64,000 bases of DNA. Origin: Semisulcospira habei. Taxonomy: Eukaryota > Mollusca > Gastropoda > Semisulcospiridae. Made by a program: the position numbers and the translations under genes. The notes beneath the pieces were generated by a model. The model saw only the letters and a program-made list of their open reading frames with translations, was not told the DNA's origin and searched no databases. Positions 1 through 10,111 of this stretch are shown here, one piece after another. The stretch is taken from NCBI GenBank assembly GCA_036245525.1, contig BTPG01000003.1:162484260-162548259 (forward strand). Direction: 5' to 3'. The stretch's first letter is position 1, and each line of letters begins with the position of its first letter.

Positions 1-616
<616 letters not shown>

Positions 617-787
617 GCAAGCCGGAGAGCGGCGGGGCGCGATAGGTGGCACACTGGTTACCTCACTCATCCCAGTACTACTACGCATTATCAAGCGAAG
701 CGGACCGGATCGAGGGAGGTAACCAGTGGACCTCTCAGCGTCAGTCAAGAGGTTCATGAACAGTTGCTTCTAACAAGCACAAGAGGT

Positions 788-845
788 TTAACTGTGGGTG
801 TCGGTAGCGGTTTTAGTCGTGATGTTTCCTGCTGGAATCCTCGCG
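788..845. repeat. palindrome family E, copy 1, left half
   Basis: Starts TTAACTGTGGGTGTCGGTAG and runs through the family E apex TTCCTGCTGGAATC. The right half resumes at 4941 on the far side of a LINE. The 20 bases at 826-845 recur at 4941-4960 with one mismatch and are the LINE target duplication. Confidence 0.85.
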
Positions 846-1195
846 CTGGGACCATATGGCGTTGAGGCGCGTCCCCTGGGTGGTGGATAGGGGGTCCCTC
901 GCGAGAGGGGTGCACCGAATGAAATAAGGTGCCGTGAACCAACATGGTCTAAGGGAAGGTGACCCCGACAGAAAACCCATGGTCCTCCTAGTAAGGGGGT
1001 TGGGCGTGGGGGTAGCTCCCCCACCTTGCAAATAAGGAAATAGCTACAAAAACGCCGACGAAAAGACAAACAGCAATTCCTTTCCTGGAGGAGAAAGGTT
1101 CTTCTACCAGAAGATTTATGACGTCCTGTGGTGAAAGCCGGAAGTCTTCGGAAGCCACAGGACCGAGCCGCCTCTCTCTATCCAGGGACACAACC

Positions 1196-1927
1196 ATGGG
1201 CACATGGAATGTCAAGACCATGTATCGGAGCGGCAAGGCCGCCCAGATAGCAGTGGAAATGCAAAAGTGCAACCTTTCCCTGCTAGGTATCAGTGAAGCC
1301 AGATGGACGCAGTCTGGCCAGAAAAGGCTGTAAAGTGGGGAGATGATTCTGTATGCAGGTCATGAAGAGGAGAATGCCCCCCATACAGAAGGAGTAGCAT
1401 TCATGCTGTCACCAGTGGCATAGAGAGCGCGGATGGGCTGGGAACCTCTTGGGCCAAGAATTATCACAGCAGCCTTTAGAACCAAGAAAAAGATCAAGCT
1501 GAACGTCATCCAGTGTTATGCGCTCACTAATGACAGTGACGAGGAAGAGAAACAAGAGTTCTATGACCGACTCTAGAGTGTTGTGGACAAATGTGCGGAG
1601 CGAGACATCACCACTGTCATGGGAGATTTTAATGCCAAAATAGGGGAGGACAACACCGGATACGAAGAGGTGATGGTAAGACAGGGATTAGGGGAGATAA
1701 ATGAGAACGGGGAGAGATTTGTAGACTTTTGTGTTCTAAACAGACTTGTCATTGGAGGCAGTATCTTCCCACACAGAAGAATACACAAAGCAACTTGGGT
1801 CTCACCTGACCATACTACAGAGAACCAAATAGACCATATCTGCATTAGCAAGAAATTTAGAAGATCCCTTCAAGATGTTCGAGTGAGAAGGGGAGCAGAT
1901 GTCGCCTCAGACATCTGCATACCTTAA
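1196..1927 (+). pseudogene. LINE 1 endonuclease domain, broken
   Basis: The + frame reads GTWNVKTMYRSGKAAQ near 1200, LLGISEARW near 1290 and MGDFNAKIG near 1620, the landmarks of an exonuclease-endonuclease-phosphatase fold that nicks target DNA. It ends in NQIDHICISKKF near 1830. Stops at about 1331, 1421 and 1574 interrupt an otherwise continuous frame, and the frame is lost after 1927. The metazoan entries called craniofacial development protein 2-like are this kind of element. Confidence 0.85.
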
Positions 1928-2010
1928 GAATAAAGCCCAAGTTAAAGAAAAGCTGAACAGAGACAACAAGAAGACAGCGCTATAATGTAGGGATCCTGAG
2001 AGAGACTGGA

Positions 2011-2520
2011 GTGAGAGAAGAGTTCAAACTGGTGCTGTCCAACCGGTTTCAAGCGCTACAGGAGCTAGTAAATGAAGAGGAGGCGGTCACCACAGAGCAG
2101 CAGTGGAAGGCAGTTAGACAGGCGCTGAACTCAACCTGCAAAGACAGTGTAGGGTTCAGAAAACACCATCACAAGGACTGGCTGTCGGCACAGACCTTGA
2201 AGAAGATATAAGTGAGGAAGCAGAAGAAAGCAGTTGTCAACAACAGTCGCACGAGAGCAGCCAAAGCAAGGGCACAGGAGGAATACTCGGAAGCCAACCG
2301 CGAGGTGAAGAGGAGTATCAGGGCAGACAAGAGGGCCTACACAGACAGCCTGGCAGGAGAGGCAGAAAAGGCAGCAGGCAGCGGCAACATGAAACAGCTC
2401 TACGACATTACCAGAAGATTGTCAGGCAAGTATGGCCATACAGAAAGACCAGTAAAAGACAAAGAAGGCAAGCCTATTGCAGACAGAGCAGACCAACGAC
2501 AGATGAGCCGAGTATTTTGA
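2011..2520 (+). pseudogene. LINE 1 linker between endonuclease and RT
   Basis: Lys/Arg/Glu-rich, probably helical linker in one frame with a stop at 2209-2211. It contains the AKARAQEEYSEANREVKRSI stretch typical of the pre-RT region. The frame ends at 2520 and reopens in another frame about 100 bases on, so at least one indel separates it from the RT. Confidence 0.75.
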
Positions 2521-2726
2521 AGAGTTACTGAACAGACCCAGCCCACCCGACCCCCCAGACATCCAGCCAGCAGAGACCGACCTACCCATCAGCTGTGACA
2601 GACCCAGCCGGGAAGAGATCAAAAGAGCAGTGGCATTTTTGAAGAACGGCGAAGAACGGCAAAGCAGCAGGGCCAGATGGCATCCCAGCGGAGTCTCTGA
2701 AAGCAGACCTAGAGACAACAGTAGAG

Positions 2727-3803
2727 ATGCTGTACCCACTCTTTGGAAAGATCTGGGAAGAGGAGGTTATGCCGGCTGCCTGGAAGGAGGGGTACCTAAT
2801 CAAGCTTCCCAAGAAAGGCGACCTCAGCAAGTGTTCCAACTACAGAGGAATCACCTTGCTGTCAGTACCAGGAAAGGTCTTCAACAGGATCCTCCTGGAG
2901 AGAATGAAGAGCTCCGTTGACCCCCAGCTGAGAGACCAGCAAGCAGGATTCAGGAAAACCCGATCATGTACAGACCAGATCGCCACTCTCCGCATCATCG
3001 TGGAACAGTCTCTGGGGTGGCGCTCCCCGCTGTACGTCAACTTTGTGGATTACGAGAAAGCATTTCACACGGTGGACCGAGAGACTCTGTGGAAACTCCT
3101 ACGACACTACGGTGTACCCACAAAGCTCGTCCGCCTGATCAAGAGCAGCTACGATGGCATGACATGTCGCGTGATCCACGAAGGGCAGTTCACCAGGGAG
3201 CTCCAGGTCAGAACTGGTGTCAGGCAGGGGTGTTTGCTGTCTCCGTTCCTCTTCCTACTGGCCATAGACTGGGTCATGAAGAGGACCACAGAGCACAGAC
3301 GAAGTGGAATACAGTGGACACTGTGGACACAGCTTGACGACCTCGATTTTGCAGACGACTTGGCTTTACTGTCCCACACTCATGAACAAATGCAGGACAA
3401 GACCACGAGGCTTGCTGACATATCGTCCCAAGTGGGCCTCACCATCCACAAACAGAAAACAAAGACAATGAGGCTGAACGCAACCAGGGAAGAACCAGTC
3501 TTGCTTGCTGGCACCCCGTTGGAGGAGGTGGTGTCCTTCACCTACCTCGGGAGCATCATAGACAAAAAAAGCTGCACTGATGCAGATGTCAGAGCACGAA
3601 TCGGTAAAGCCAGAGCAGCCTTTCTCCAGTTGAAAAAAGTGTGGAGTTCCAGAGAGCTGTCACAACACACCAAAGTCCGGATTTTCAACTCCAACGTAAA
3701 AGCAGTTCTCCTATATGGAGCAGAGACTTGGAAATTGACAAAAACCACAGTCAACAGAGTACAGATCGTCATAAACAGTTGCCTTAGAAGAATTTTGAAA
3801 TGA
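2727..3803 (+). pseudogene. LINE 1 reverse transcriptase core
   Basis: A 358-codon open frame with RT motifs in order: NYRGITLL (about residue 38), YVNFVDYEKAF (about 103, catalytic Asp), VRQGCLLSPFLF (about 165), DLDFADDLALLSH (about 207, the catalytic FADD pair) and FTYLGSIID (about 272). The frame ends at a TGA at 3801-3803, about 30 bases before the SINE-like insertion. Palm residues look intact, but the missing upstream frame means no working protein. Confidence 0.92.
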
Positions 3804-3845
3804 AATCCACTGGCCAGAGAAGATCAGCAACGTCAGACTCTGGGA

Positions 3846-4230
3846 TTGATTGATTGTACATTGCTCAACGTCCCGACAGCAACAAGGCTTTCTCAGGACG
3901 TGCCTGCACTGCTTGTGGAAAAAAAACAAAAACAACAGAACATTGAATGTATGTCGCCAGCCGGTCAAATACGTTAAATAAACCTAACACATGGGGCCTA
4001 AATAAAGCTAAGACCATTTAGCAACACATCCAATATCAAGAGCTACAGGCAGTGCAGACAGTAGGGAGAGTTTTAAAAAGGCAAATACAGGTGAATGGAC
4101 AAAGGGTAGACAGAAACACATGCCCCAGAATAGAGAGAAAAACCCACCCTGTGGGGCTGACCAGGGTGACCCTGGGAACTAAAAAATACCTAACCCCACC
4201 CAAGTCCCCCAGGGCAGACCCGGGTGGGGG
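3846..4230 (-). mobile_element. SINE-like element S, copy 1
   Basis: A 385-bp insertion in LINE 1 flanked by a perfect 14-bp duplication GTCAGACTCTGGGA (3832-3845 and 4231-4244). On + it runs from TTGATTGTACATTGC to CCCGGGTGGGG. The (TGAT)n end looks like the 3' tail, so the element itself probably reads on the minus strand. No protein is encoded and no tRNA-like box is obvious. Confidence 0.9.
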
Positions 4231-4244
4231 GTCAGACTCTGGGA

Positions 4245-4366
4245 GAGCACAGAGCAGATAACAGCAGAGAATGAAATTGGACGAAGAAGATGGGCATGGA
4301 TTGGTCACAGTCTGAGAAAGCCAGCTTCCAGTATCACTAGGCAGGCATTGTCATGGAACCCCCAGG
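4245..4366 (+). pseudogene. LINE 1 C-terminal segment, part 1
   Basis: Continues LINE 1 between the two SINE-like insertions. The + frame reads [17 protein letters not shown] and [13 protein letters not shown], the conserved C-terminal region of this LINE type. Confidence 0.85.
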
Positions 4367-4380
4367 GAAAGAGGAAAAGA

Positions 4381-4769
4381 TGATTGATTGATTGATTGTA
4401 CATTGCTTAACGTCCCGACAGCAACAAGGCTTTCTCAGGACGTGACTGCACTGCTTGTGAAAAAAAACTAAACAGAAAATTGAATGTATGTCGCCAGCCG
4501 GTCAAATACATTAAATAAACCTACAACATGGGGCATAAATAAAGCTAAGACCATTTAGCAACACACATCCAATATCAAGAGCTACAGGCAGTGCAGACAG
4601 TAGGGAGAGTTTTAAAAAGGCAAATACAGGTGAATGGACAAAGGGTAGACAGAAAAACATGCCCCAGAATAGAGAGAAAAACCCACCCTGTGGGGCTGAC
4701 CAGGGTGACCCTGGGAACTAAAAAATACCTAACCCCACCCAAGTCCCCCAGGGCAGACCCGGGTGGGGC
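4381..4769 (-). mobile_element. SINE-like element S, copy 2
   Basis: A 389-bp copy, almost identical to the one at 3846, flanked by the 14-bp duplication GAAAGAGGAAAAGA (4367-4380 and 4770-4783). It splits the basic region (GKRKRGRPRN) of the LINE C-terminus. Confidence 0.9.
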
Positions 4770-4940
4770 GAAAGAGGAAAAGAGGCAGGCCGAGAAACAC
4801 CTGGCGTCGAGACCTCCAAGCAGACATCAAGAGACTGGGAACCACCTGGAGTAAAACCGAAGGAGAAGCACAGGACAGGAGTCGCTGGAGGTCTCTCGTC
4901 GACGGCCTATACCCGGGGAGGGGTGACAGGCGTAAGTAAG
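4770..4940 (+). pseudogene. LINE 1 C-terminal segment, part 2, and 3' end
   Basis: Reads RGRPRNTWRRDLQADIKRLG then WRSLVDGLYPGRGDR, the usual end of the EN-RT protein. A very short 3' UTR with a TAAG tail follows, then the target duplication at 4941. Confidence 0.85.
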
Positions 4941-4988
4941 TTCCTGCTGGAATCATCGCGACTAAAACCGCTACCGACACCCAAAGAG
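4941..4988. repeat. palindrome family E, copy 1, right half
   Basis: Carries the apex TTCCTGCTGGAATC and the right arm CGACTAAAACCGCTACCGAC. With 788-845 it rebuilds one palindrome once the LINE is removed. Confidence 0.85.
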
Positions 4989-5310
4989 CCTCAAGAGAAG
5001 GTTTCCGTATCACACGAACACATCATTATCGGTAGTTCCCAAAGTTTGAAGTCTTTCTTATCACTGACGAATTGCTTTGAACGACGTAAGAAACAAATGC
5101 ACAGGCATATTTTTCATTTTTTAAAGGTCGTACTTCAATAACTGACCCAGACAGTGTTAATCAGACTGTCTAGCAAAGGGCACATTCAACTAAATGACTT
5201 TCCTTATTGGTCGTGTTTATTACCTTTCGCAACACGCTCAGACTTTTCCAAACAAATGACAAGTCGTATATTCAAATAGAGAGAAACTGCTGAAAATAAG
5301 ACTAAATCGC
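4989..5310. other. no gene seen
   Basis: AT-rich sequence with no repeat shared elsewhere in the window and no credible open frame. Confidence 0.5.
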
Positions 5311-5391
5311 TGCCTGCAAGAGGTACATAATAAATATTATCTTCAGCCCCTGCGGCTGCAATGGCTCATAATAATCTATGCCTCTTGCAGA
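5311..5391. repeat. palindrome family A, partial
   Basis: Arms TGCAAGAGGTACATAATAA and TAATCTATGCCTCTTGCA flank a degenerate GC apex. The TTAA ends are missing. Confidence 0.7.
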
Positions 5392-5666
5392 TCGAGTGAA
5401 TGATAAACTGTATTTAAAGTTTACAGAAGAAGTTAATAAGATCAAGCCTGAGGAGAAACGTCCTCCACCCCGGAAACGTGGAAAAAGCGCCATTAACATT
5501 TATGAAAGTTCAAGTGTCTGGCCCGCGAAAACTACTTGAATTACTGGCTCCACCCCCATCCCCCCACCCCCCGCCCCACCCCTACTCAATTCGTAGGTCA
5601 CATAAATCAAAGGCTGTACTAGCTCAACGGTCATAAGGTAAAAGTTTAACGACCGCAGGAAAGGTA

Positions 5667-5879
5667 TTAACCCCTTCACTGCCGAGAAAAATGAACACGA
5701 TCCAACAGCAAGAGACATAGATCTTCATGTGCCCCAGCAATCGCGGGGGCTTATAAGGATCTATGTCTCTTGCTGGAACCACTTTGATTCCATGTTCCTT
5801 GGATGGTTGCGATTCTTGACTGTCAAGTGAACGAAGATTTCAGAAACACAATAAGCGTCCAGTGGCAATAAAGGGGTAA
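5667..5879. mobile_element. palindrome family A, full copy
   Basis: Starts TTAACCCCTTCACTGCCGAG and ends GTGGCAATAAAGGGGTAA, with central arms AGAGACATAGATC and GATCTATGTCTCT around a GC-rich apex. About 213 bp, and no coding capacity. Terminal inverted repeats plus TTAA suggest a TTAA-targeted MITE. Confidence 0.85.
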
Positions 5880-6028
5880 CAAAGAATACACTAGTGAATC
5901 ATACTACGTAGGTCAAGATATTATACCTCCACTCTCTACTGATCTTCTTTTTCGATCCTGCAAACAGTACCGGTCACTGCATGCACAAGGGACTTAAACC
6001 GTGTCCCAATATAATTAGTTCAGGACCT

Positions 6029-6240
6029 CGCTCAGGGGCGGATCTGGGGGGGGGGGTGTTACCAAAATTCCTTAAAATGCTATAACAAAGTCCCTTTTTG
6101 GGGTGTTTGGACCCCCCCCCCCACCCCCGTTGTTTGATATATTCTCCTCCCTCCCTCCTCTCCCCCCCCCCCTTTTTGTATGAGGTTTAAGGTCCCAAAC
6201 AAAAAGTTGAAACCAGCCCCCCCCCCCACCTCCACCCCCT
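6029..6240. repeat. poly-G/poly-C tracts
   Basis: Runs of 9-11 G or C occur near 6048, 6111, 6165 and 6219. CAGGGGCGGATCTGGG at about 6033 resembles a hAT-type MITE end, but I found no matching second end. Confidence 0.5.
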
Positions 6241-6594
6241 CCCTCCCCAACCTCTTGAGGTAACTGATCCGAACCTTCGCCTTATTTTCTCGGCGTAGGT
6301 GACATCAAAGACGGAAACAACCAGCAAGCCTCTCCACTTTTCCACTCTCCTGAACCTTTTGGTGGCTACAAGTAGCAAGTAACTTTTACGTTTTCTAACT
6401 CTTAAATTCCCAGAACTAAACGACTTCCGTTCTATAGAATGGAAGTCATATTTTAGTTCTTGGATTTTAAAAGTTAAATGCTTCTGCCACAAGTCTATTC
6501 TGGTGATTGTCTAATTTTTTCATTATAACACTAACACAATTTTTGACGACCCGCGAACCTCACAATTACGAAGAACATATACCTTTAACCACTG

Positions 6595-6651
6595 CGCGCC
6601 TGCAGTCACCGGTACTGTCAACAGTACCGGCTGCATGAACATGGGGGTTAA
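6595..6651. repeat. palindrome family G, partial
   Basis: CACCGGTACTGT / ACAGTACCGGCTGCATG followed by GGGGGTTAA. The left TTAA end is missing. Confidence 0.65.
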
Positions 6652-6945
6652 GCCCCCCTTCCCCCCTCCCCCGCACAAACCTTTACAAACTTGGACTGAA
6701 AACTGAAAGAAATCAGATGCCATCAAAAACAAGTACATCTGTAAATGCGCCTTGCCCATTCTTCCAATCATAAGGAATATAATATTTCTTCAACCTAATG
6801 CACGAGTTAAAACAACACGCCATATGGAAACGTAATTGGTCTGGCTAGCAGAATAAAACAATCGCACTTTAATTTGGTCTGAGGAAAGGTCACGAAAGAT
6901 GTATGCTTTTGATTTTCAGTGTGATGGGCAGGAATGCGCTGTGGC

Positions 6946-6950
<5 letters not shown>

Positions 6951-6982
<32 letters not shown>
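6951..6982. repeat. (CT)n microsatellite
   Basis: Sixteen CT units inside the sequence leading to the AATAAA-type 3' end at 6997. Confidence 0.95.
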
Positions 6983-6983
<1 letters not shown>

Positions 6984-6984
<1 letters not shown>

Positions 6985-7020
6985 GCCTATTTGTTTCCAT
7001 CCTTAAGAAATAAAGTATCA

Positions 7021-7025
<5 letters not shown>
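6984..7025 (+). other. retroposon-like 3' end with AATAAA and (CT)n tail (type X)
   Basis: ATCCTTAAGAAATAAAG followed by ATCATTCATTCTCTCT. The same 3' end, again next to pyrimidine repeats, is at 14652-14692 and 23961-23990. AATAAA just before a simple-repeat tail suggests reverse-transcribed RNA ends. Confidence 0.5.

Positions 7026-7067
<42 letters not shown>
7026..7067. repeat. (CT)n microsatellite
   Basis: An uninterrupted CT tract just upstream of the 7155-8072 open frame. A second CT tract lies downstream at 8309-8391. Confidence 0.97.
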
Positions 7068-7069
<2 letters not shown>

Positions 7070-7154
7070 GGGTCGGTCACGTGATCGTGCAAGCAACAGG
7101 GCTGCCATTTGAGACCTGCAAAAAGTACTGCTTTTGCCAGTAAATCTCAACGCC

Positions 7155-8072
7155 ATGCCAGTTGAAGGACTGCCTTCAGCTTTGGAAGCTGCTTTGAACG
7201 CCCTGCTATGCGACAACACGCTGTCATCCTTTAAAATTGACGGTAGAGGCGACTCGACAGTTATCATTCTGAGGTTGACCGGTATGGCACACGGGTCCCC
7301 TGCCATTACCGCAACCTACCGCAAGAAGCCGCCATCCCACATTCGCCGGGACTACATGAGATCAGAGGCCAGGAGGCAGGAACGTTCGAACAAGGCAAGT
7401 GACAATCTATCACCAGTATTGCCTTTGTTTATGCCCACCCCGCCCACACAAGCTACAAACAGCGAAGACAAACAGCTACACACTCTCGACACGCCGTGTA
7501 CAACAACTCCCCAAGCCACAGGTGATGAGGTTGCACGTGTTTCCCATGATGTCTACACACCCACAGCGGACAGGCTAGAGACCAGTGACGATGCACCTTC
7601 AGAGTGCATTGGTACCAGCGTGACAACACAGCTGACTGGAGCGTGCGCAATGGACTGTGTCGACAGTGCTGAAGCCGACCCTAGTGATACGAGTGTAACC
7701 ACTGATTCATACACTCTTGAAGAGAGAGATTACGTCGCATCAATCATGATCAGAACTTTACAAAGACGTTTACGCGATAACCAGAGAAACACAGGATTTG
7801 AGAAATGCGTTTTGTACAAAACAAATCAGCAAGAGCACTTGTTGTGCAGAAGTGATGACATAACAGTGGTCTTGGACTGTGAGAATGGTTCTGTGTGTCA
7901 CTGGTTCATCCATCAAAGAAAAAAGCTGATGAGGGACTATGAACAAAAGGTGCAAGAGAACATTTGCCGCTGGACTGCCATAGATCCTAATGGTAACTAC
8001 CAAGAGTGTTTTGAGAGGGCGCTGATCGAGTTGGAGAATATACGTTCCATGGTTTGTCACCTCCTGGGTTAA
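7155..8072 (+). CDS. uncharacterised repeat-borne protein, copy P1
   Basis: An intact 305-codon frame from ATG (7155) to TAA. I do not recognise a named family. Residues 1-45 hold LPSALEAALNALL and STVIILRLTG; residues 55-66 are the basic motif YRKKPPSHIRRD. Residues 80-185 are Thr/Pro/Ser-rich and probably disordered. Residues 190-305 form a second conserved block including EHLLCRSDD, HWFIHQ and ECFERALIELENI. The same layout, decayed, is at 16896-17962. Both are intronless, sit between (CT)n tracts, and are followed by GGGCCG-TCGGCC plus AATAAA, so this is probably a retroposed or transposon-carried gene. No signal peptide or membrane segment is seen. Confidence 0.6.
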   Translation: MPVEGLPSALEAALNALLCDNTLSSFKIDGRGDSTVIILRLTGMAHGSPAITATYRKKPPSHIRRDYMRSEARRQERSNKASDNLSPVLPLFMPTPPTQATNSEDKQLHTLDTPCTTTPQATGDEVARVSHDVYTPTADRLETSDDAPSECIGTSVTTQLTGACAMDCVDSAEADPSDTSVTTDSYTLEERDYVASIMIRTLQRRLRDNQRNTGFEKCVLYKTNQQEHLLCRSDDITVVLDCENGSVCHWFIHQRKKLMRDYEQKVQENICRWTAIDPNGNYQECFERALIELENIRSMVCHLLG

Positions 8073-8272
8073 CATTCTGACTGACTCGGTGCTTGATTTG
8101 AAGCCTAGCCTGACTGATGACGACTGTCGCATTGTTGTTGACTTTTAGCTAATAGAATAACCGATTCCTAACATGGACATTTACCTTGTTGGATGAGACC
8201 TTATTTCGGTGTTTTCATTTGTTGTCGAATATTTTCGATTTTTTCCTCCCCACCCCACTGTTCCCCCATTGC

Positions 8273-8308
8273 AATGGGCCGTCGGCCTGAGCAATAAACA
8301 TCGTTCGT
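8273..8308 (+). other. 3' end of the P1 element
   Basis: ATGGGCCGTCGGCCTGAGC followed by AATAAACATCGTTCG and repeated GTTC, running into (CT)n. The small hairpin GGGCCG-TCGGCC plus AATAAA is matched at 18092-18120 after the second copy. Confidence 0.6.
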
Positions 8309-8311
8309 TCG

Positions 8312-8363
<52 letters not shown>

Positions 8364-8391
8364 CCCCCTCTCTCCCCCCCCCCCCGGGCCC
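8309..8391. repeat. (CT)n/(C)n tract
   Basis: CT repeat grading into poly-C, downstream of the P1 element. Confidence 0.95.
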
Positions 8392-8580
8392 CTCTATGCT
8401 CGCGCATGCAAAGAAATACGCGTGCGCGCGCACGTGTTTGTATCTTACTTAGCGCCTGTGTCTTTGTTACACCTGTTCCGTGTAAACCTGATCTAATGAC
8501 GAAGTTTTTAAAGTGTGTTTCAAGCACTTGGCATGAATTACAAGTTATCTAACAGTGTCGGTGCTGACGAAGGCTCTGAC

Positions 8581-8798
8581 TCGTTCCGGCAGTGCAGAGA
8601 AAAGCGGAGCACCACCCAACTGCAAGAGGTATTGGTGCTCATGAGCGCCCGCAGTTGCGGGGGCTCACGAGGAACTATACCTCTTGTTGACACCACTCTG
8701 AATCCATGTTCCTACGACAGCTAGGGATTCAGTTTTATATAGAATCAACAAAGATTGCAGAAACACAATCTGCGTCAGCAGGCACTGAAAGGACTAAA
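8581..8798. mobile_element. palindrome family A, full but diverged
   Basis: Left end CCGGCAGTGCAGAGAAAAG, central CTGCAAGAGGTATTGGTGC and ATACCTCTTG arms around CGCCCGCAGTTGCGGGGG, right end GGCACTGAAAGGACTAAA. Both TTAA ends have decayed. Confidence 0.75.
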
Positions 8799-9305
8799 CT
8801 TCATGCGAACTGGCAAAATGGCACAAGAATGGTGTTTCGCTTCTCACGGTTAAATTTTTTATCCCCCATCTGCAGGAGACACAGATACGCATGAGATCTT
8901 GCAATCGTAACGGCTCATGACAAATGTGTACGCCCCTAGCTGACTAAACAGACTGCGGCTGCATGTCAAAGTGAGGATGTTTTTTTTGTTTTCATGATAA
9001 GCGTACGACTATTCTCCTCGTTGTCGTGAAAGTCCAGTTCTACAGGAAATCGCTCCACCGAAATGTCAGCGAACGGAGAGAGGTCAGTCAGTGATACGCA
9101 TGGTCCAGCAGCTGTAGCCCGGCAGGTGTCTCCCTGTAATGGTCACTATGGCCAAGGAGGACAACGCATTTCAATCCAGGTCTAATCTGGTCCACTCCAT
9201 CCGCAAAAAGCACATAGTCAAAAGGGACCATGTTGACGCAAGGGCACATGATCATCATATCCACGCTTCTTGCTGCACAAAATGTGCTTACGAAATTCTT
9301 TAAAT
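8799..9305. other. no gene seen
   Basis: Mixed-composition sequence with no credible open frame and no repeat shared with the rest of the window. Confidence 0.5.
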
Positions 9306-9384
9306 GAACACATTCGAGATGTGCTGCATTCGGATACGCGGCTTTATACCGCGTATCCGATGCAACACGTCTCGAATGTGTTAA
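9306..9384. mobile_element. palindrome family D
   Basis: A near-perfect 79-bp palindrome from ACACATTCGAGATGTGCTGC to CACGTCTCGAATGTGTTAA, with apex CGCGGCTTTATACCGCG. Only the right end keeps TTAA. Confidence 0.85.
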
Positions 9385-9490
9385 GGGTACGGTGTTATTT
9401 CGAGGTTTAAGGTTTCAACTCAATCTGCTCTCCGTTTTCTACAACATACGGCGAAAATCCTAACACAGAGCTACATCAATCATTCCCTAG

Positions 9491-9564
9491 GCATCTGCAA
9501 GAGGCATATATTCACATGTGCCCCTACAATCGCTGGTGTTCATGAAAATGTATGCCTCTTGCTG
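9491..9564. repeat. palindrome family A, central part
   Basis: Arms CTGCAAGAGGCATATATTC and TGTATGCCTCTTGCTGG around a diverged apex. The outer sequences are not recognisable. Confidence 0.7.
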
Positions 9565-10111
9565 GTGCGGACAAAACCCCTGTACATCCTCTGGCTGATG
9601 AAATCGTATAGGGATATGTGACAGAGTGTACGGCTGGGACTGCAACCATGCAACACATGCGACTTGTCTCACGCCAGAAAAGAAAAGTAAATGTACATCG
9701 CAAGTAAAAGGCGAAATGTCATCGACATTCGAGGCAACAACGGGCCTTATTGACTCGGAAATTAGAAATCTGCGACCCGAGCCAGGAAAATAGGGACGAA
9801 CCAAACAGGAACAACCCAACTTCTGAACTCAAGGCAACCATTTACACACTTTCCCCTAGACACTTTATTTTAGGAAATATAAATTTGCAACTTTAGGCTC
9901 AACTCTGAAATCACGTACATTACATCTGAAACTAGAGGTACAAATGCCGAATGTGAGTGTGTGACGTCTACATGATAACCCGCTCACAGGAGGCTCCATA
10001 CTACCAGGAACCATTTCTACAGCCATGCACCAGGACATCAGTGCTATTTGCATCGTCGCCGCTGTGCTACCATGGCAAAGGCGATGACTGAAATCCTCTT
10101 CGTGGATACCT
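9565..10111. other. no gene seen
   Basis: Short frames only; no motif or shared repeat recognised. Confidence 0.45.

Larger units (their letters stand above)
846..4940 (+). mobile_element. RTE-like non-LTR retrotransposon (LINE 1), full length but decayed
   Basis: The element lies between 20-bp duplications (826-845, 4941-4960; 19 of 20 identical). Removing two SINE-like insertions (3846-4230, 4381-4769) leaves about 3.3 kb, the usual size of RTE elements with a single EN-RT gene. Order: short 5' leader, apurinic endonuclease (from about 1196), linker, reverse transcriptase (2727-3803), then a C-terminal region continuing between and after the insertions to about 4930. It ends in a GTAAG/TAAG tail. 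In-frame stops (near 1331 and 1574) and frame changes make it non-functional. RTE assignment rests on size, short UTRs and protein style; other APE-type clades are possible. Confidence 0.88.

Noticed and set aside
6934..8527. Ser-Leu, Arg-Glu and Gly-rich frames around the (CT)n tracts
   Set aside because: Simple-repeat translations only.
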